Below, in pieces: positions 17,785 through 26,700 of a stretch of DNA of 64,000 nt. Under the pieces are notes generated by a model. The model was not told the origin of the DNA. It saw nothing but the letters and a program-made list of their open reading frames with translations, and ran no database searches. The stretch lies in assembly GCF_050587365.1 (NCBI RefSeq), contig NZ_JBOBFV010000002.1, positions 930,001-994,000 on the forward strand. Reading direction: 5' to 3'. The translations under genes and the position numbers were made by a program. The DNA is from Plantibacter auratus. Lineage in GTDB: Bacteria > Actinomycetota > Actinomycetes > Actinomycetales > Microbacteriaceae. The stretch's first letter is position 1. The number at the start of each line of letters is the position of its first letter.

Positions 17785-18789
17785 TCAGAAGGCGAGGAGC
17801 ACCTTCGCCGAGCGGGACGAGTCCCGCGCGACGGCGAAGGCGTCGACGGCCTCCTCGGCTGGGATGACCTGGGTCACGACGGCGTCGAGGAGATCGCCCT
17901 CGGCGAGGAACGCGATCGCGTCGTCGATCTCGGTGGAGAAGCGGAACGCACCGCGGATGGTGAGCTCCTTGGCGAGCATGGGGGCGAGGTTGATCGGGCT
18001 GTCGGCGTCGGGGAGCATGCCGACCTGGACGATCGACCCGCCTCGTTTCGCGGCACGAACCGCCTGAGTCAGGGCGACCGGTGCGCCGGAGCATTCGAAG
18101 ACGACGTCGTAGGACTCGTCGGCGACGGCGTCGCGACCCACGAGGAGGAGCTCACCGGCTCCGACGGTCGCGGCGCGTTCCAGTGCCTGTTCGCGCATGT
18201 CGCTCGCCGCGATCCTCGCTGCACCGGCCCGGGCGGCTGCGGCGATCACGAGCAGACCGATGGGCCCTGCACCGATGACGAGGATCCGCGCACCGCGCAC
18301 GGCGCCGGCCAGCCCGACCGCGTGCATGGCGACCGCGAGGGGTTCGGCGAGCGCCGCCCGCTCGAGCGGGAGCCCGTCGGGCAGGACGCGCACCATCGAA
18401 TGTTCGACGATCAGGTACTCCGAGGCCCCACCCTGTCGGTGCGGGTCCGCCGCGGCGCTCCCGAGGTAGTCGCCGCCGGGTCGCAGGTGTGGGCGGTCCT
18501 CGAGCCCCTGCAGGCTCGGGCCGTATCGCGCCGGGTGCACGGTGACCCGGGTGCCGGGGGCGAGCCGCCCGGAGGGGTCCACGTCGACGACGGCCGAGAG
18601 CTCGTGGCCGGGGGTGAGCGGTTCGCGGATGACGTACTCGCCGTTCGCTCCGTTGAAGTAGTAGTGCAGGTCGGAGCCGCAGATACCGACGTACCGCACC
18701 CGGAGGCGGACCTCGCCGTCGCGTGGTTCCGGGGTGGGGGCATCCTCCCAGCGGATGTCCTCCGCGCCGTGGATCGCGAGCGTCTTCAT
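17785..18789 (-). CDS. Zinc-type sugar-acid dehydrogenase, IdnD/RspB-like
   Basis: A 334-residue MDR-family dehydrogenase. Catalytic zinc ligands Cys37 and His62-Glu63 (PGHE) are present, then AEPLAVAMHAV and the Rossmann motif VIGAGPIGLL. The four Cys of the structural zinc lobe are missing: that loop reads PARYGPSLQGLEDRPHLR. Relatives oxidise L-idonate or L-gulonate at C5. An L-gulonate to fructuronate step would feed directly into the next-door fructuronate reductase. Its start overlaps the preceding stop (ATGA). Confidence 0.87.
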   Translation of the reverse strand: MKTLAIHGAEDIRWEDAPTPEPRDGEVRLRVRYVGICGSDLHYYFNGANGEYVIREPLTPGHELSAVVDVDPSGRLAPGTRVTVHPARYGPSLQGLEDRPHLRPGGDYLGSAAADPHRQGGASEYLIVEHSMVRVLPDGLPLERAALAEPLAVAMHAVGLAGAVRGARILVIGAGPIGLLVIAAAARAGAARIAASDMREQALERAATVGAGELLLVGRDAVADESYDVVFECSGAPVALTQAVRAAKRGGSIVQVGMLPDADSPINLAPMLAKELTIRGAFRFSTEIDDAIAFLAEGDLLDAVVTQVIPAEEAVDAFAVARDSSRSAKVLLAF

Positions 18790-20303
18790 CGGTGGGCTCC
18801 TGTCGTGGTCATGGGTGCCTGCGAGGCGGCGATGCTGTCGCGGATGGCCGCGTCGACGCCGTGTCGGCGGATGGTGTCGATCAGTTCGCCGACCCGCGAG
18901 ACGAAGGTCGGCTGCTCGGCGAGGTCCTGCCCGAAGAGGTGCAGCTCGGCGATCACCCGCTGTGCGAGGTGCCGGCCGTCCGTCGACGTTTCCGCCAGCC
19001 GGGCGAGCTCCTCGCGGGCCGGATCGACCATGGCGCGCGCGTGCGGACCGGGGTCGAACCCCGGCATCGGGGCGATGCAGGACAGGTAGGCCGCGACCGT
19101 GAGGGCGATGAGGTGCGGAACGGATCCGGCCTCGAGCAGGCGGAGGGCGGGTTCCGGGATGCGCTGGCGGAGCTTCACCGATCCGTCGGTGCCCACCTGA
19201 GCTGTGCGGTGCCCGAGGGCGTGGTTCGCCCAGCGTTCGAAGAGCTGCCCCTCATACGTGCGGACGTCGACGCCGGACGGGAACCGCACCGACGGTTCGT
19301 ACTCGTCGCGGAGGATCGCCAGTGCGGCGGATTCGACGGCGGTGTCGGCGATCGACTCCGAGATCGTGGCCACCCCCCGGAGCGCACCGAGGTAGGCGAT
19401 GAGCGAGTGCGTCCCGTTGAGGAGCCGCACCTTCATCTGCTCGTACGCCCCGACCTCGTCGGTGAACACGGCACCTCCGGCCTCCCAGGCGGGGCGGGCG
19501 GCGGCGAAGCGGTCCTCGATCGCCCACATCGTGAACGGTTCGGCGGAGACGGGTGCGTCGTCCCGGACGCCGAGGCGGGCGGCCACGAGCTCGCGCAGTT
19601 GCGGGGTCGTCGCCGGGACGATGCGGTCGACCATGCTGGACGGGAAGGCGACCGCGCTGTCGAGGTAGGCGAGCGCTTCCGCGCCCTCGGTGCCGCGCAG
19701 TTCGGAGAGGAACGCCCGGACGAGCGCCTCCGTGCGAGCGCCGTTCTCGCTCAGGTTGTCGCAGCTCAGGATCGTGATCGGCGCTCCACTACCCGAAGCC
19801 CGCAACTGCAGACCGCGGGCGAGCTGGCCGATGGTCGTCTGCGGGGCACCTCCCCGGAGGTCGGCTGCGATCAGCGGGTCGTTCAGGTCGAGGAGGCCGG
19901 TCGACGGCGAGGCGCTGTAGCCGTGCTCCGTCACGGTCAGCGTGACGACCCGGATGCGGTCGTCCGCGAGGGTGCCGACCACGCGCTCCGGATCCTCCGC
20001 CGCGACGAACGCGTCGGTGTGCACGGCGGGCACGGAGAACGAGGCCCCGGTGGGTGAGATCTCGGCGACCGTGTAGCGGAGATCCTGCGCCCGCATGGCG
20101 TCGACGACCGCTCGGGACCGGGATGCGACACCGACGATGCCCCATTCATCGCCGCCCGCGCTGAGCGCAGCCGCCGTGTAGACGGCCTGGTGCGCTCGGT
20201 GGAAGTTGCCGAGACCGAGGTGCAGGATGCCGGCGGCGGACGGTGCCGGGTGCTCCGGACGCGGGCCCGAGCCGGCGCCCAGTCGCGGCGGCAGGGCCGT
20301 CAT
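18786..20303 (-). CDS. uxuB: Mannitol dehydrogenase family, fructuronate reductase (UxuB-like)
   Basis: A 505-residue polyol-specific long-chain dehydrogenase. N-terminal NAD-binding motif HLGLGNFHRAHQA and the catalytic Lys-Asn-His signature KVRLLNGTH are intact. Expected reaction: D-fructuronate + NADH to D-mannonate, supplying ManD; mannitol or arabinitol dehydrogenase activity remains possible. Start taken at the ATG after CGAGG; a longer TTG reading begins inside the promoter -35. First gene of the block, divergent from a LacI regulator. Confidence 0.88.
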   Translation of the reverse strand: MTALPPRLGAGSGPRPEHPAPSAAGILHLGLGNFHRAHQAVYTAAALSAGGDEWGIVGVASRSRAVVDAMRAQDLRYTVAEISPTGASFSVPAVHTDAFVAAEDPERVVGTLADDRIRVVTLTVTEHGYSASPSTGLLDLNDPLIAADLRGGAPQTTIGQLARGLQLRASGSGAPITILSCDNLSENGARTEALVRAFLSELRGTEGAEALAYLDSAVAFPSSMVDRIVPATTPQLRELVAARLGVRDDAPVSAEPFTMWAIEDRFAAARPAWEAGGAVFTDEVGAYEQMKVRLLNGTHSLIAYLGALRGVATISESIADTAVESAALAILRDEYEPSVRFPSGVDVRTYEGQLFERWANHALGHRTAQVGTDGSVKLRQRIPEPALRLLEAGSVPHLIALTVAAYLSCIAPMPGFDPGPHARAMVDPAREELARLAETSTDGRHLAQRVIAELHLFGQDLAEQPTFVSRVGELIDTIRRHGVDAAIRDSIAASQAPMTTTGAHR

Positions 20304-20366
20304 CGCCGAGCCTCGGGGCTCTGCGTCGTCGGCTGGAGGAGATCCACGTCGATCATCATGAAAGCG

Positions 20367-20396
20367 ATTCTGAATGGTTTGTACAAAGTTTGTCAA
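20367..20396 (-). promoter_or_regulatory. Promoter and operator of the fructuronate/mannonate operon
   Basis: Minus-strand TTGACA (20391-20396), 18-nt spacer, CAGAAT (20367-20372). The spacer holds the perfect palindrome TTTGTACAAA (20378-20387), overlapped by ACAAA-G-TTTGT, a likely LacI-family operator that would block the promoter. About 65 nt of leader precede uxuB. Confidence 0.65.
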
Positions 20397-20457
20397 GTAG
20401 TTTCATGGCAGCACGATGCCGCATCATGAGTACACCCGACCCCGCAAAGGATCAACC

Positions 20458-21423
20458 GTGACCGCCACCCTCACCGATGTCGCCCGTCACGCGGGCGTCT
20501 CCATCGCCACCGCGTCGCGGGCGTTCGGCGAGCCGGATCGCCTTGCGAACGCGACGCTCGAGCGGGTCCTCACGGCGGCGGCTGACCTCGGATACTCGAA
20601 CCCGAACGGTTCGACGGCGGAGAAGACCTTCGGCGTCATCGTCCCCGACATCGCCAGCCCGGTCTACGCGACCCTCCTGAAGGGCGTCCACGCGCAGGCC
20701 TGGCAGGGACGACACCGCCCGGTGTTGTTCGACACCGATGAGGACCTGCATCGGGAGCACGAGCAGCTCGAACTGGCGCGGAAGCTCAACGGGATGCTCC
20801 TCTGCTCGCCGCGGCTCCCGGACGACGAGATCCGCGCGCTCGTGGGCGACACCCCGGTCGTGGTGGTCAACCGCATCATCGACGGCCTGCCCTACGTCGT
20901 GATGGACACCGAGAGCGGGCCACGGCAGGCGGTCGAACACCTCGCCGCACTGGGTCACCGACACATCGCCTATGCGGCCGGTCCGAAGCACTCCTGGGCG
21001 GACCTCCGCCGTGGCGACGCAGTCGCGGCGGCATGCGAGCAGCTCGACATCGAGTTCACCCGCCTGGGCCACCAGGCGGCCTCGATCCAGGGCGGCCTCG
21101 CCGCAGCGGCCACGATCGTGGCGAGCGGCGCGACGGCGGTCATCGCCTACAACGACCTGGTCGCCCTCGGCATCGACGCCGGGATCACGTCGATGGGCAA
21201 GCGCTGCCCCGACGACCTCAGCATCATCGGCACCGACGACATCGAGATGGCGTCCATCCGCCAGCCCGGTCTCACCACCGTGCGGCTCGCGATCAACCGG
21301 TGCGGGTCGTTGGCGGTCGAGGTGCTGCTCCAGGCCATGGCCGGAGGGTCACCCCGTTCGGTCGCGAGTCTCGACTCGCAGCTCATCGTGCGCGATTCGA
21401 CCGCAGCCCCGCGTCGGGACTGA
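20458..21423 (+). CDS. LacI family regulator of the fructuronate/mannonate operon
   Basis: A 321-residue repressor with the N-terminal helix-turn-helix (LTDVARHAGVSIATASRAFG) and a sugar-binding-protein-like effector domain ending in the IGTDDIEMAS / LTTVRL pattern. The GTG at 20458 has AAAGGA 8 nt upstream and puts the HTH right at the N-terminus; the ATG at 20416 would add 14 residues. It is divergent from uxuB and is presumed to bind TTTGTACAAA, with a pathway intermediate as inducer. Confidence 0.9.
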   Translation: MTATLTDVARHAGVSIATASRAFGEPDRLANATLERVLTAAADLGYSNPNGSTAEKTFGVIVPDIASPVYATLLKGVHAQAWQGRHRPVLFDTDEDLHREHEQLELARKLNGMLLCSPRLPDDEIRALVGDTPVVVVNRIIDGLPYVVMDTESGPRQAVEHLAALGHRHIAYAAGPKHSWADLRRGDAVAAACEQLDIEFTRLGHQAASIQGGLAAAATIVASGATAVIAYNDLVALGIDAGITSMGKRCPDDLSIIGTDDIEMASIRQPGLTTVRLAINRCGSLAVEVLLQAMAGGSPRSVASLDSQLIVRDSTAAPRRD

Positions 21424-21447
21424 CGCGGCGGACGGCAGCTCCGCCGA

Positions 21448-22221
21448 TCAGCCGACGTCCCATCGGTGGAGCCGAGCGGCCGCGAGACCCGACACGAGCG
21501 CGCACGCCGCCATCAGGCCCCAGACCACCGCGAGCGGCACGGGCTGAGGGCCTTGGGAGATGGTCGCCTCGAGCGCGCCGACGATCCAGGTCGTGGGCAG
21601 GAGCCGGCAGAGACCGGCGACCCACTCCGGAAGGATCGCGAGCGGGAAGAGGGCCCCGGACGTGGCGAGAGCGAGCATCGGCAGCAGGTACGCGAGTTGC
21701 ATGGCGATGTCCGGGTTCGACAACCGCGCCGCGAGGAGGTAGCCGAAGCCGAGCAGCATCGCGCCACCGAGCAGGATCGTGCCGGCGATCGCGACGAGGT
21801 CGGAGAGTGGACGGGTGGGCACCGTCCAGGCGGCCAGGGCGATGATCACCGCGGCCTCGACGACGACCAACCCCACGCGGATCGGCAGGTGTCCGAGCAG
21901 ATAGGCGTCGCGACGGGCCGGCGAGGTCGACAGCGCCCGCAGCAGGCCAGTGCTGCGATGCCGGACCAGCGGCACCGTGGTGAGCATGAAGGCGATCGCC
22001 ATCGATCCCGTGCTCGAAACGAGCGGGAGGGCGCGCTCCAGCACACCGGCAGGCGTACCGGACGCCGTCGCCACGAGGGCGTCCACACCCCCGAGCAGTC
22101 CGATCAAGGCGAGGAAACTCGCCACGAGTGCGATGATCGAGCGCGGGTCCCGGACGAGGTCGCGCGCGTGGGCCGCAGCGAAGCTCCGGACCTGCGCTGG
22201 GAACGCAGGCGTCGTGCTCAT
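21448..22221 (-). CDS. ABC-2 type transporter permease
   Basis: A 257-residue membrane protein with six helices of the ABC-2 (drug/daunorubicin) export family; motif LPTTWIVGALEA near the end. Works with the ATPase encoded immediately upstream (ATGA overlap). Last gene of a five-gene transport block that contains a second, larger ABC-2 permease. Confidence 0.88.
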   Translation of the reverse strand: MSTTPAFPAQVRSFAAAHARDLVRDPRSIIALVASFLALIGLLGGVDALVATASGTPAGVLERALPLVSSTGSMAIAFMLTTVPLVRHRSTGLLRALSTSPARRDAYLLGHLPIRVGLVVVEAAVIIALAAWTVPTRPLSDLVAIAGTILLGGAMLLGFGYLLAARLSNPDIAMQLAYLLPMLALATSGALFPLAILPEWVAGLCRLLPTTWIVGALEATISQGPQPVPLAVVWGLMAACALVSGLAAARLHRWDVG

Positions 22222-23177
22222 GGGCTGTGGGCCCGGTCGCCGTCGGCTGCGGACGTCGGCCGATTCGCGAGATCGATGAAGAGATCCTCGAGCGACCCGT
22301 GCGCCACTCGGAACCCCCGCGGTCTGAGACCGGTGGAGAAGGTGAGTCGGCGCAGCACGGCGTCGGGGTCGTCGGTCACGATCCCGACCAGGCTGACGGC
22401 GCCCTTCGCCGTCACGGTGATCTCGCCGGGGATGTCGTGGGAACGCAGCTCGTCCGCGGTGGTCCGGCCGGGGACCTCGAAGGTCACCGTGGCCGTCGCG
22501 GCGTGTTCCCGGACCAGGGTCTCCGGCTCCCCCGAGGCGGCGATCGAGCCGTCTACGAGGACGGCGATCCGGTCGCAGACCTGGGTGGCCTCGTCCATGT
22601 GATGCGTCGAGAGCAGGATCGTGGTCCCGCGTTCCTGCTGGCGCCGGATGATGCCCCAGAGGTTCCGTCGGGCCTGCGGGTCCAGTCCGGCCGACGGCTC
22701 GTCGAGGACGACGATCTCGGGATTGCCGATCAACGCGATGGCGATCAACAGGCGACGCTCCTGGCCACCTGAGAGGTGCTTCACGCGCACGCGCTGTGCC
22801 TCCCCCAGATCGAGCTCGTCCAAGACCTCCTCGGGACGCCGCACGTCGCGGTAGAACGACGCGAAGAGGTCGAGCGTCTCCGCGACCGTGAGCGTCGGGA
22901 ACAGGGTGGCGGCCTGCGGCTGCACCGCCATCCGCTCGGTCACGTATCGGCGGTCGACCGACGGGTCGCGCCCGAGCACCCGGACGGTTCCGTCGGTGGG
23001 ACGGCGGAGTCCGACGATGGTCTCGAGCGTGGTGGTCTTCCCGGCGCCGTTCGGTCCCAGCAGCCCGAACACCTCCCCCGCGTGGACTCGGAGGGAGACG
23101 TCGCGCAGGACGCTCCGGTCGCCGTAGCGCTTGCTGAGCCGGTCGACGGTGACGACCACTCGGTCCGCTTCGTTCAT
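22218..23177 (-). CDS. ABC transporter ATPase (drug/antibiotic export type)
   Basis: A 319-residue ATP-binding subunit: Walker A GPNGAGKTT (41-49), Q-loop VQPQAATLF, signature LSGGQERR, Walker B IVVLDEPSAGLD, H-loop STHHMDE, plus a C-terminal extension of the DrrA/CcmA type. It would power one or both ABC-2 permeases of this block. Overlaps both neighbours by ATGA. Confidence 0.93.
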   Translation of the reverse strand: MNEADRVVVTVDRLSKRYGDRSVLRDVSLRVHAGEVFGLLGPNGAGKTTTLETIVGLRRPTDGTVRVLGRDPSVDRRYVTERMAVQPQAATLFPTLTVAETLDLFASFYRDVRRPEEVLDELDLGEAQRVRVKHLSGGQERRLLIAIALIGNPEIVVLDEPSAGLDPQARRNLWGIIRRQQERGTTILLSTHHMDEATQVCDRIAVLVDGSIAASGEPETLVREHAATATVTFEVPGRTTADELRSHDIPGEITVTAKGAVSLVGIVTDDPDAVLRRLTFSTGLRPRGFRVAHGSLEDLFIDLANRPTSAADGDRAHSP

Positions 23178-23398
23178 CGTCGTCCTCCAGACGGCGGGGC
23201 ATCGTGTTCACCCGGGAAGAAGATCTCCTCGATCGGGCGGGAGAGCAGTGCGGAGACCCGGAACGCCAACGGCAGGGACGGGTCGTAACGCCCGGTCTCG
23301 AGTGCGTTCACCGTCTGCCTGGAGACGCCGAGTGCTTCAGCGAACTGGACCTGGGTCCACCCGCGTTCGGTGCGCAGGGCGCGGACGTCGTTCTTCAT
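23174..23398 (-). CDS. Small XRE-family transcriptional regulator
   Basis: A 74-residue single-domain helix-turn-helix protein (TQVQFAEALGVSRQTVNALE) of the short YozG/Cro type often found beside ABC-2 exporters and small membrane proteins. Overlaps the ATPase and membrane-protein genes by ATGA. It may regulate the block, for example through the palindrome at 24942-24953; this is inference. Confidence 0.88.
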   Translation of the reverse strand: MKNDVRALRTERGWTQVQFAEALGVSRQTVNALETGRYDPSLPLAFRVSALLSRPIEEIFFPGEHDAPPSGGRR

Positions 23399-23817
23399 CG
23401 GGTGGCCCGGAAGGAGACGACACCGATGGTCACGCCCCAGACCGCCATCCCGCCGATGAACACCCACCATTCCGGCTGGGGGACGACGACACCGGCGGTC
23501 GACAGGAACACGACCGCGAGGCTGATCAGCATCGCCGCACCGAACCCGATGGCGAGACTCAGCACGATCACGCCGCGCTGCAGTTCGTCGACGCGGCGCA
23601 CGTGTCGGATGAGTGCGATCACGATCCACACCACCGGCACGAGCGGGACGAGTGCGACCGCGACGGCTGCGGGCGATCCCGGCTCGGTGGGGAACAGCTC
23701 CGGCAGGAAGAGGAACGTCACGAGGAACCCGACGGCACCGGCCGCGATCTCCCACATGTATCTACGGGACGCACGACGCTCCTGCGGTGTCGATCCCCGT
23801 GTCGTGTGCTCGTTCAT
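23395..23817 (-). CDS. Four-helix membrane protein of the ABC/XRE block
   Basis: A 140-residue protein with four hydrophobic helices and a central HVRRVDELQRG loop. Small membrane proteins of this build are commonly encoded next to short XRE regulators; the combination is recognisable but its function is not established. Overlaps neighbours on both sides by ATGA. Confidence 0.75.
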   Translation of the reverse strand: MNEHTTRGSTPQERRASRRYMWEIAAGAVGFLVTFLFLPELFPTEPGSPAAVAVALVPLVPVVWIVIALIRHVRRVDELQRGVIVLSLAIGFGAAMLISLAVVFLSTAGVVVPQPEWWVFIGGMAVWGVTIGVVSFRATR

Positions 23818-24887
23818 GCAGCCACCTCTCGTTGCGTGTCGGACATCGTGGTCGCCCGCCCATCACGCTCGGACTGATCCCACTCGAACCACCGCACGGC
23901 GAGCACGCCTGCTGCGACGGTGACGAGCGACATGAGCCCCCAGAGCGCGGGGACGGGGAGGAACGGTTCGGCCCCGGTCAGTGAGGCACTCGCGGCGGCG
24001 ACGAACCAGGTGGTCGGCAGGCAGTTCATGGCGACCTGCACGGCGGCGGGAAGGATGGACTGCGGCAGGAGCCCACCCGACGCGAACACGAGCCCGATCG
24101 TCACCATCACCATCGTCTGTTGTGTCGCCTCGGCGTTCCGCGATCGCGCGGCGAACACCAGCGCCAGAGCGAACAGCATCGCCGCTCCGAGGAGGAACGA
24201 GACCCCCAGGGCCAGGAGGTCCACACCGTCGACGTACCTGCGCCAGACCGCGATCCCGGTCGTCAGCACCAGGATCCCCGCCGCCACCAGCGCGCGCAAG
24301 GGGAGCTGCGCGAGGAGGAAGGTCGACCGGCGGAGCGGCGTCACGCCGAGCAGCCGGAGCAGCCCGCGCTCCCGCATCGCCACGAGTGGGACGGTCGTGC
24401 CGATGAACGCCAGGCTCGCGACCCCGACCAGGACCACGATGCCGAGGTTCTCCTGGAGCGGGTCGATCTTCACGTCACCCTCGTCGTCCATCACCGTCAC
24501 CCCGTGGGCCGGGACGCCTGCGTCGCGCATCCCTCGCCAGATCGGGTCCCATGCAGCCTGGTCCGCAGCGTCGAGCACCACCAGGGCGCGCCCCTCGTGC
24601 ACGGTCACCCGCGTGTTCCGATCGGGGTCGTCGGGGGCGACCACCTGCACACCGGCCCGCTCGAGCGCCGACGAGACTCCCGGTTCGTCCGTGTCCAGCG
24701 CTGCGACCGGAGCAGGGCCCAGGACGACGAACGCGAGCCACATGGAGACGTAGATCACGAGGATGATGCCGGTCATGAACCACATCGAGATCCCGGTGAG
24801 CGGGTTCCTGAGCACGTCGCGAGCGCTCATCGACGCCAGCCGCCGGAACGCGGCGCCGCCGCAGCGGGCCGACCTGTCGTTCGTCAT
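23814..24887 (-). CDS. ABC-2 type transporter permease with extracellular loop domain
   Basis: A 357-residue permease: one N-terminal helix (about residues 28-50), an exterior domain of some 110 residues (contains DTDEPGVSSALERAG), then five helices ending LPTTWFVAAASASLTG, the same wording as the shorter permease of the block. Its start is uncertain: the ATG at 24887 lies close behind a possible -10 (TCATTT) and lacks a ribosome site; the ATG at 24830 is an alternative. First gene of the block. Confidence 0.85.
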   Translation of the reverse strand: MTNDRSARCGGAAFRRLASMSARDVLRNPLTGISMWFMTGIILVIYVSMWLAFVVLGPAPVAALDTDEPGVSSALERAGVQVVAPDDPDRNTRVTVHEGRALVVLDAADQAAWDPIWRGMRDAGVPAHGVTVMDDEGDVKIDPLQENLGIVVLVGVASLAFIGTTVPLVAMRERGLLRLLGVTPLRRSTFLLAQLPLRALVAAGILVLTTGIAVWRRYVDGVDLLALGVSFLLGAAMLFALALVFAARSRNAEATQQTMVMVTIGLVFASGGLLPQSILPAAVQVAMNCLPTTWFVAAASASLTGAEPFLPVPALWGLMSLVTVAAGVLAVRWFEWDQSERDGRATTMSDTQREVAA

Positions 24888-24941
24888 CGTCGGCGCATCT
24901 GGACGATCGAGTCCGAAATGACAAGGAAACCTGACATACGT

Positions 24942-24953
24942 CAAGCATGCTTG
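24942..24953. promoter_or_regulatory. Palindromic operator candidate between divergent genes
   Basis: Perfect 12-bp palindrome CAAGCATGCTTG. It is flanked by CAAGGAAACCTGACA (24922-24936) and, inverted, TGTCAAGCTTCCTTG around 24967-24981, which carry -35-like hexamers of the two divergent promoters. A regulator bound here could control both the ABC block and the LtrA-like gene. Confidence 0.45.
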
Positions 24954-25009
24954 TCATCCGGCGACGTGTCAAGCTTCCTTGGCAACGACAGGCACGGCAG
25001 GATGGGATC

Positions 25010-26179
25010 GTGCTGAACCGACTGGGTCTCCTCCGTATGACCGGCCGCGACCCCGGCGAGGGGCACCGGGTGGCGAGCCCGTTGGAGCTGCTCTTCGACC
25101 TCGTGTTCGTCGTCGCCGTCTCCCAGGCCTCGCAGAACCTCCACCACGGGATCGTCGAGGGTCACGCGGCGGAGACGACCGTCTCCTACGCGATGATCTT
25201 CTTCGCCATCTGGTGGGCGTGGATGAACTTCACCTGGTTCGCGTCCGCGTTCGACACCGATGACTGGCTCTACCGCATGACCACCATCGTGCAGATGGGC
25301 GGGGTCCTCGTGCTCGCCGCCGGCGTGCACGACGCCATGGTCGACGGCGAGTGGGCGATCATCACCATCGGCTACGTCATCATGCGACTGGCGATGGTGG
25401 CGCAGTGGCTGCGACTCGCGTTGTCGGATCCGGAGCAACGCGCGGTGGCCCTCCGGTTCGCGATCGGGATCAGCCTCGTGCAGGTCCTCTGGGTCGCGCG
25501 ACTGGCCCTTCCGGTGGAGGGGCAGTTCTGGACCTTCTGGCCCGCGATGCTGCTCGAGGTGCTCGTGCCCGTCTGGGCGGAACGGGTCCACCGCACGCCC
25601 TGGCACCCGCATCACGTCGCCGAGCGGTACGGCCTGTTCACGCTGATCCTGCTCGGCGAGAGCCTGCTCGGTTCGGCGAACGCCATCATCGACGCGGCGA
25701 ACAGTGACGAGCGGATCGACGGGCTCGTCGGCCTGGCCGTGGCAGGCATCGTCCTCGCCGCCGGGATGTGGTGGATCTACTTCAGCCGGGAGCAGGGGGG
25801 TCGCCTGGCCTCGTCCCGCCAGGGGTTCGCCTTCGGGTATGCCCACTACGTCGTCTTCGCCGCCGCCGGTGCCGTCTCCGCGGGGATCGAGGTGGAACTC
25901 GACCTGCTGACCGAGGCCAGCGAGCATCTCCCAGCTGCCGACGCCTCGTTCTCACTCACAGTGCCGGTCGCCGTGTTCATGGTCGCGGTGTGGTTCGTAC
26001 TCCTCCGCGGGCGGATCTCCACCGGTGCCTCCGCGCTATTCCTCGGGGCGGCCGCGGTCGTCCTCGCCTCAGCGGCACTCCCGATCGTGACCGTGCTCGG
26101 GACGGCCACGGCGGTCGGTGTCGCGGTCGTCGTCCTCGAGGTGCAGCGCGTCCGTGAACGACGGGAACCGGCTCGCTGA
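25010..26179 (+). CDS. Low temperature requirement protein A (LtrA) family membrane protein
   Basis: A 389-residue membrane protein with about ten helices and the LtrA hallmarks: ASPLELLFDLVFVVAVSQ at the N-terminus, WWAWMNFTWFASAFDTDD, and ERYGLFTLILLGES in the middle. The family was named in Listeria for growth in the cold; its transport or enzymatic role is unclear. The GTG at 25010 has AGGA 7 nt upstream and is preferred to the ATG at 24947. Confidence 0.88.
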   Translation: MLNRLGLLRMTGRDPGEGHRVASPLELLFDLVFVVAVSQASQNLHHGIVEGHAAETTVSYAMIFFAIWWAWMNFTWFASAFDTDDWLYRMTTIVQMGGVLVLAAGVHDAMVDGEWAIITIGYVIMRLAMVAQWLRLALSDPEQRAVALRFAIGISLVQVLWVARLALPVEGQFWTFWPAMLLEVLVPVWAERVHRTPWHPHHVAERYGLFTLILLGESLLGSANAIIDAANSDERIDGLVGLAVAGIVLAAGMWWIYFSREQGGRLASSRQGFAFGYAHYVVFAAAGAVSAGIEVELDLLTEASEHLPAADASFSLTVPVAVFMVAVWFVLLRGRISTGASALFLGAAAVVLASAALPIVTVLGTATAVGVAVVVLEVQRVRERREPAR

Positions 26180-26200
26180 ACGACCCCGGAAACGACGAAC

Positions 26201-26220
26201 GCCCCCGGTTCCTCGGGGGC
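26201..26220 (+). terminator. Terminator of the LtrA-like gene
   Basis: GCCCCCG / CGGGGGC hairpin with a short TTCCT loop, 21 nt after the stop codon, followed by CTTCGTGTC. Confidence 0.65.
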
Positions 26221-26229
26221 CTTCGTGTC

Positions 26230-26700
26230 ACATTCACTGGTGGGAGGGTTCATGAAATCCGCGATCCCAGTCGGGAGCGGGGCTCGCAGAAGGGGGTTTT
26301 TGGTGCTTTCCACGCTAAGCCCCCCGATTTTTCCGCGATGCCCCGGAAACCCTTGAGATTCCGCGGATCTGAACTTGCCTGCGCGCGCCGCCAAGAGCCC
26401 GGGCTCGCCACTGCGACAGAGCAACCTTCACTGCTGCCGGCCCCCATCGAGCTACTTACTCCGCAGGAATTACCCGGGAATCCCTCATCGACCAGGCTCG
26501 CGCGCCTCGAGATTTGTTCGATATCGCCACGGCACGCACCCCGCACGGGAGCGAGTACACGCCCACGGACGGGGAGCGGCCGCCGACCGTTATTCCGCTG
26601 CTGACGGGTACGCGATCCTAGGCCCATGGGAGCAACGCGGCTTCTCGGTCATGACGCTCATACCCTGGGTCGTGTGTTCATGCTGCCATGAGGGTTGCCT
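26230..26700. other. Gap at the left edge of the lanthipeptide island
   Basis: About 470 nt without a convincing gene. A GGGGG...CCCCC stem followed by GATTTTT (about 26293-26334) could be a second terminator. In one plus frame an open stretch ending at TAG 26619-26621 reads like protein (contains ESLIDQARAPRDLFDIAT) but has no start codon, so it may be a gene remnant. The base composition is less GC-rich than its surroundings. Likely the scar of an insertion junction. Confidence 0.35.

Noticed and set aside
20304..20396. N-terminal extension of fructuronate reductase from a TTG
   Set aside because: That TTG is part of the TTGACA promoter element; the ATG at 20303 gives the family's normal N-terminus.
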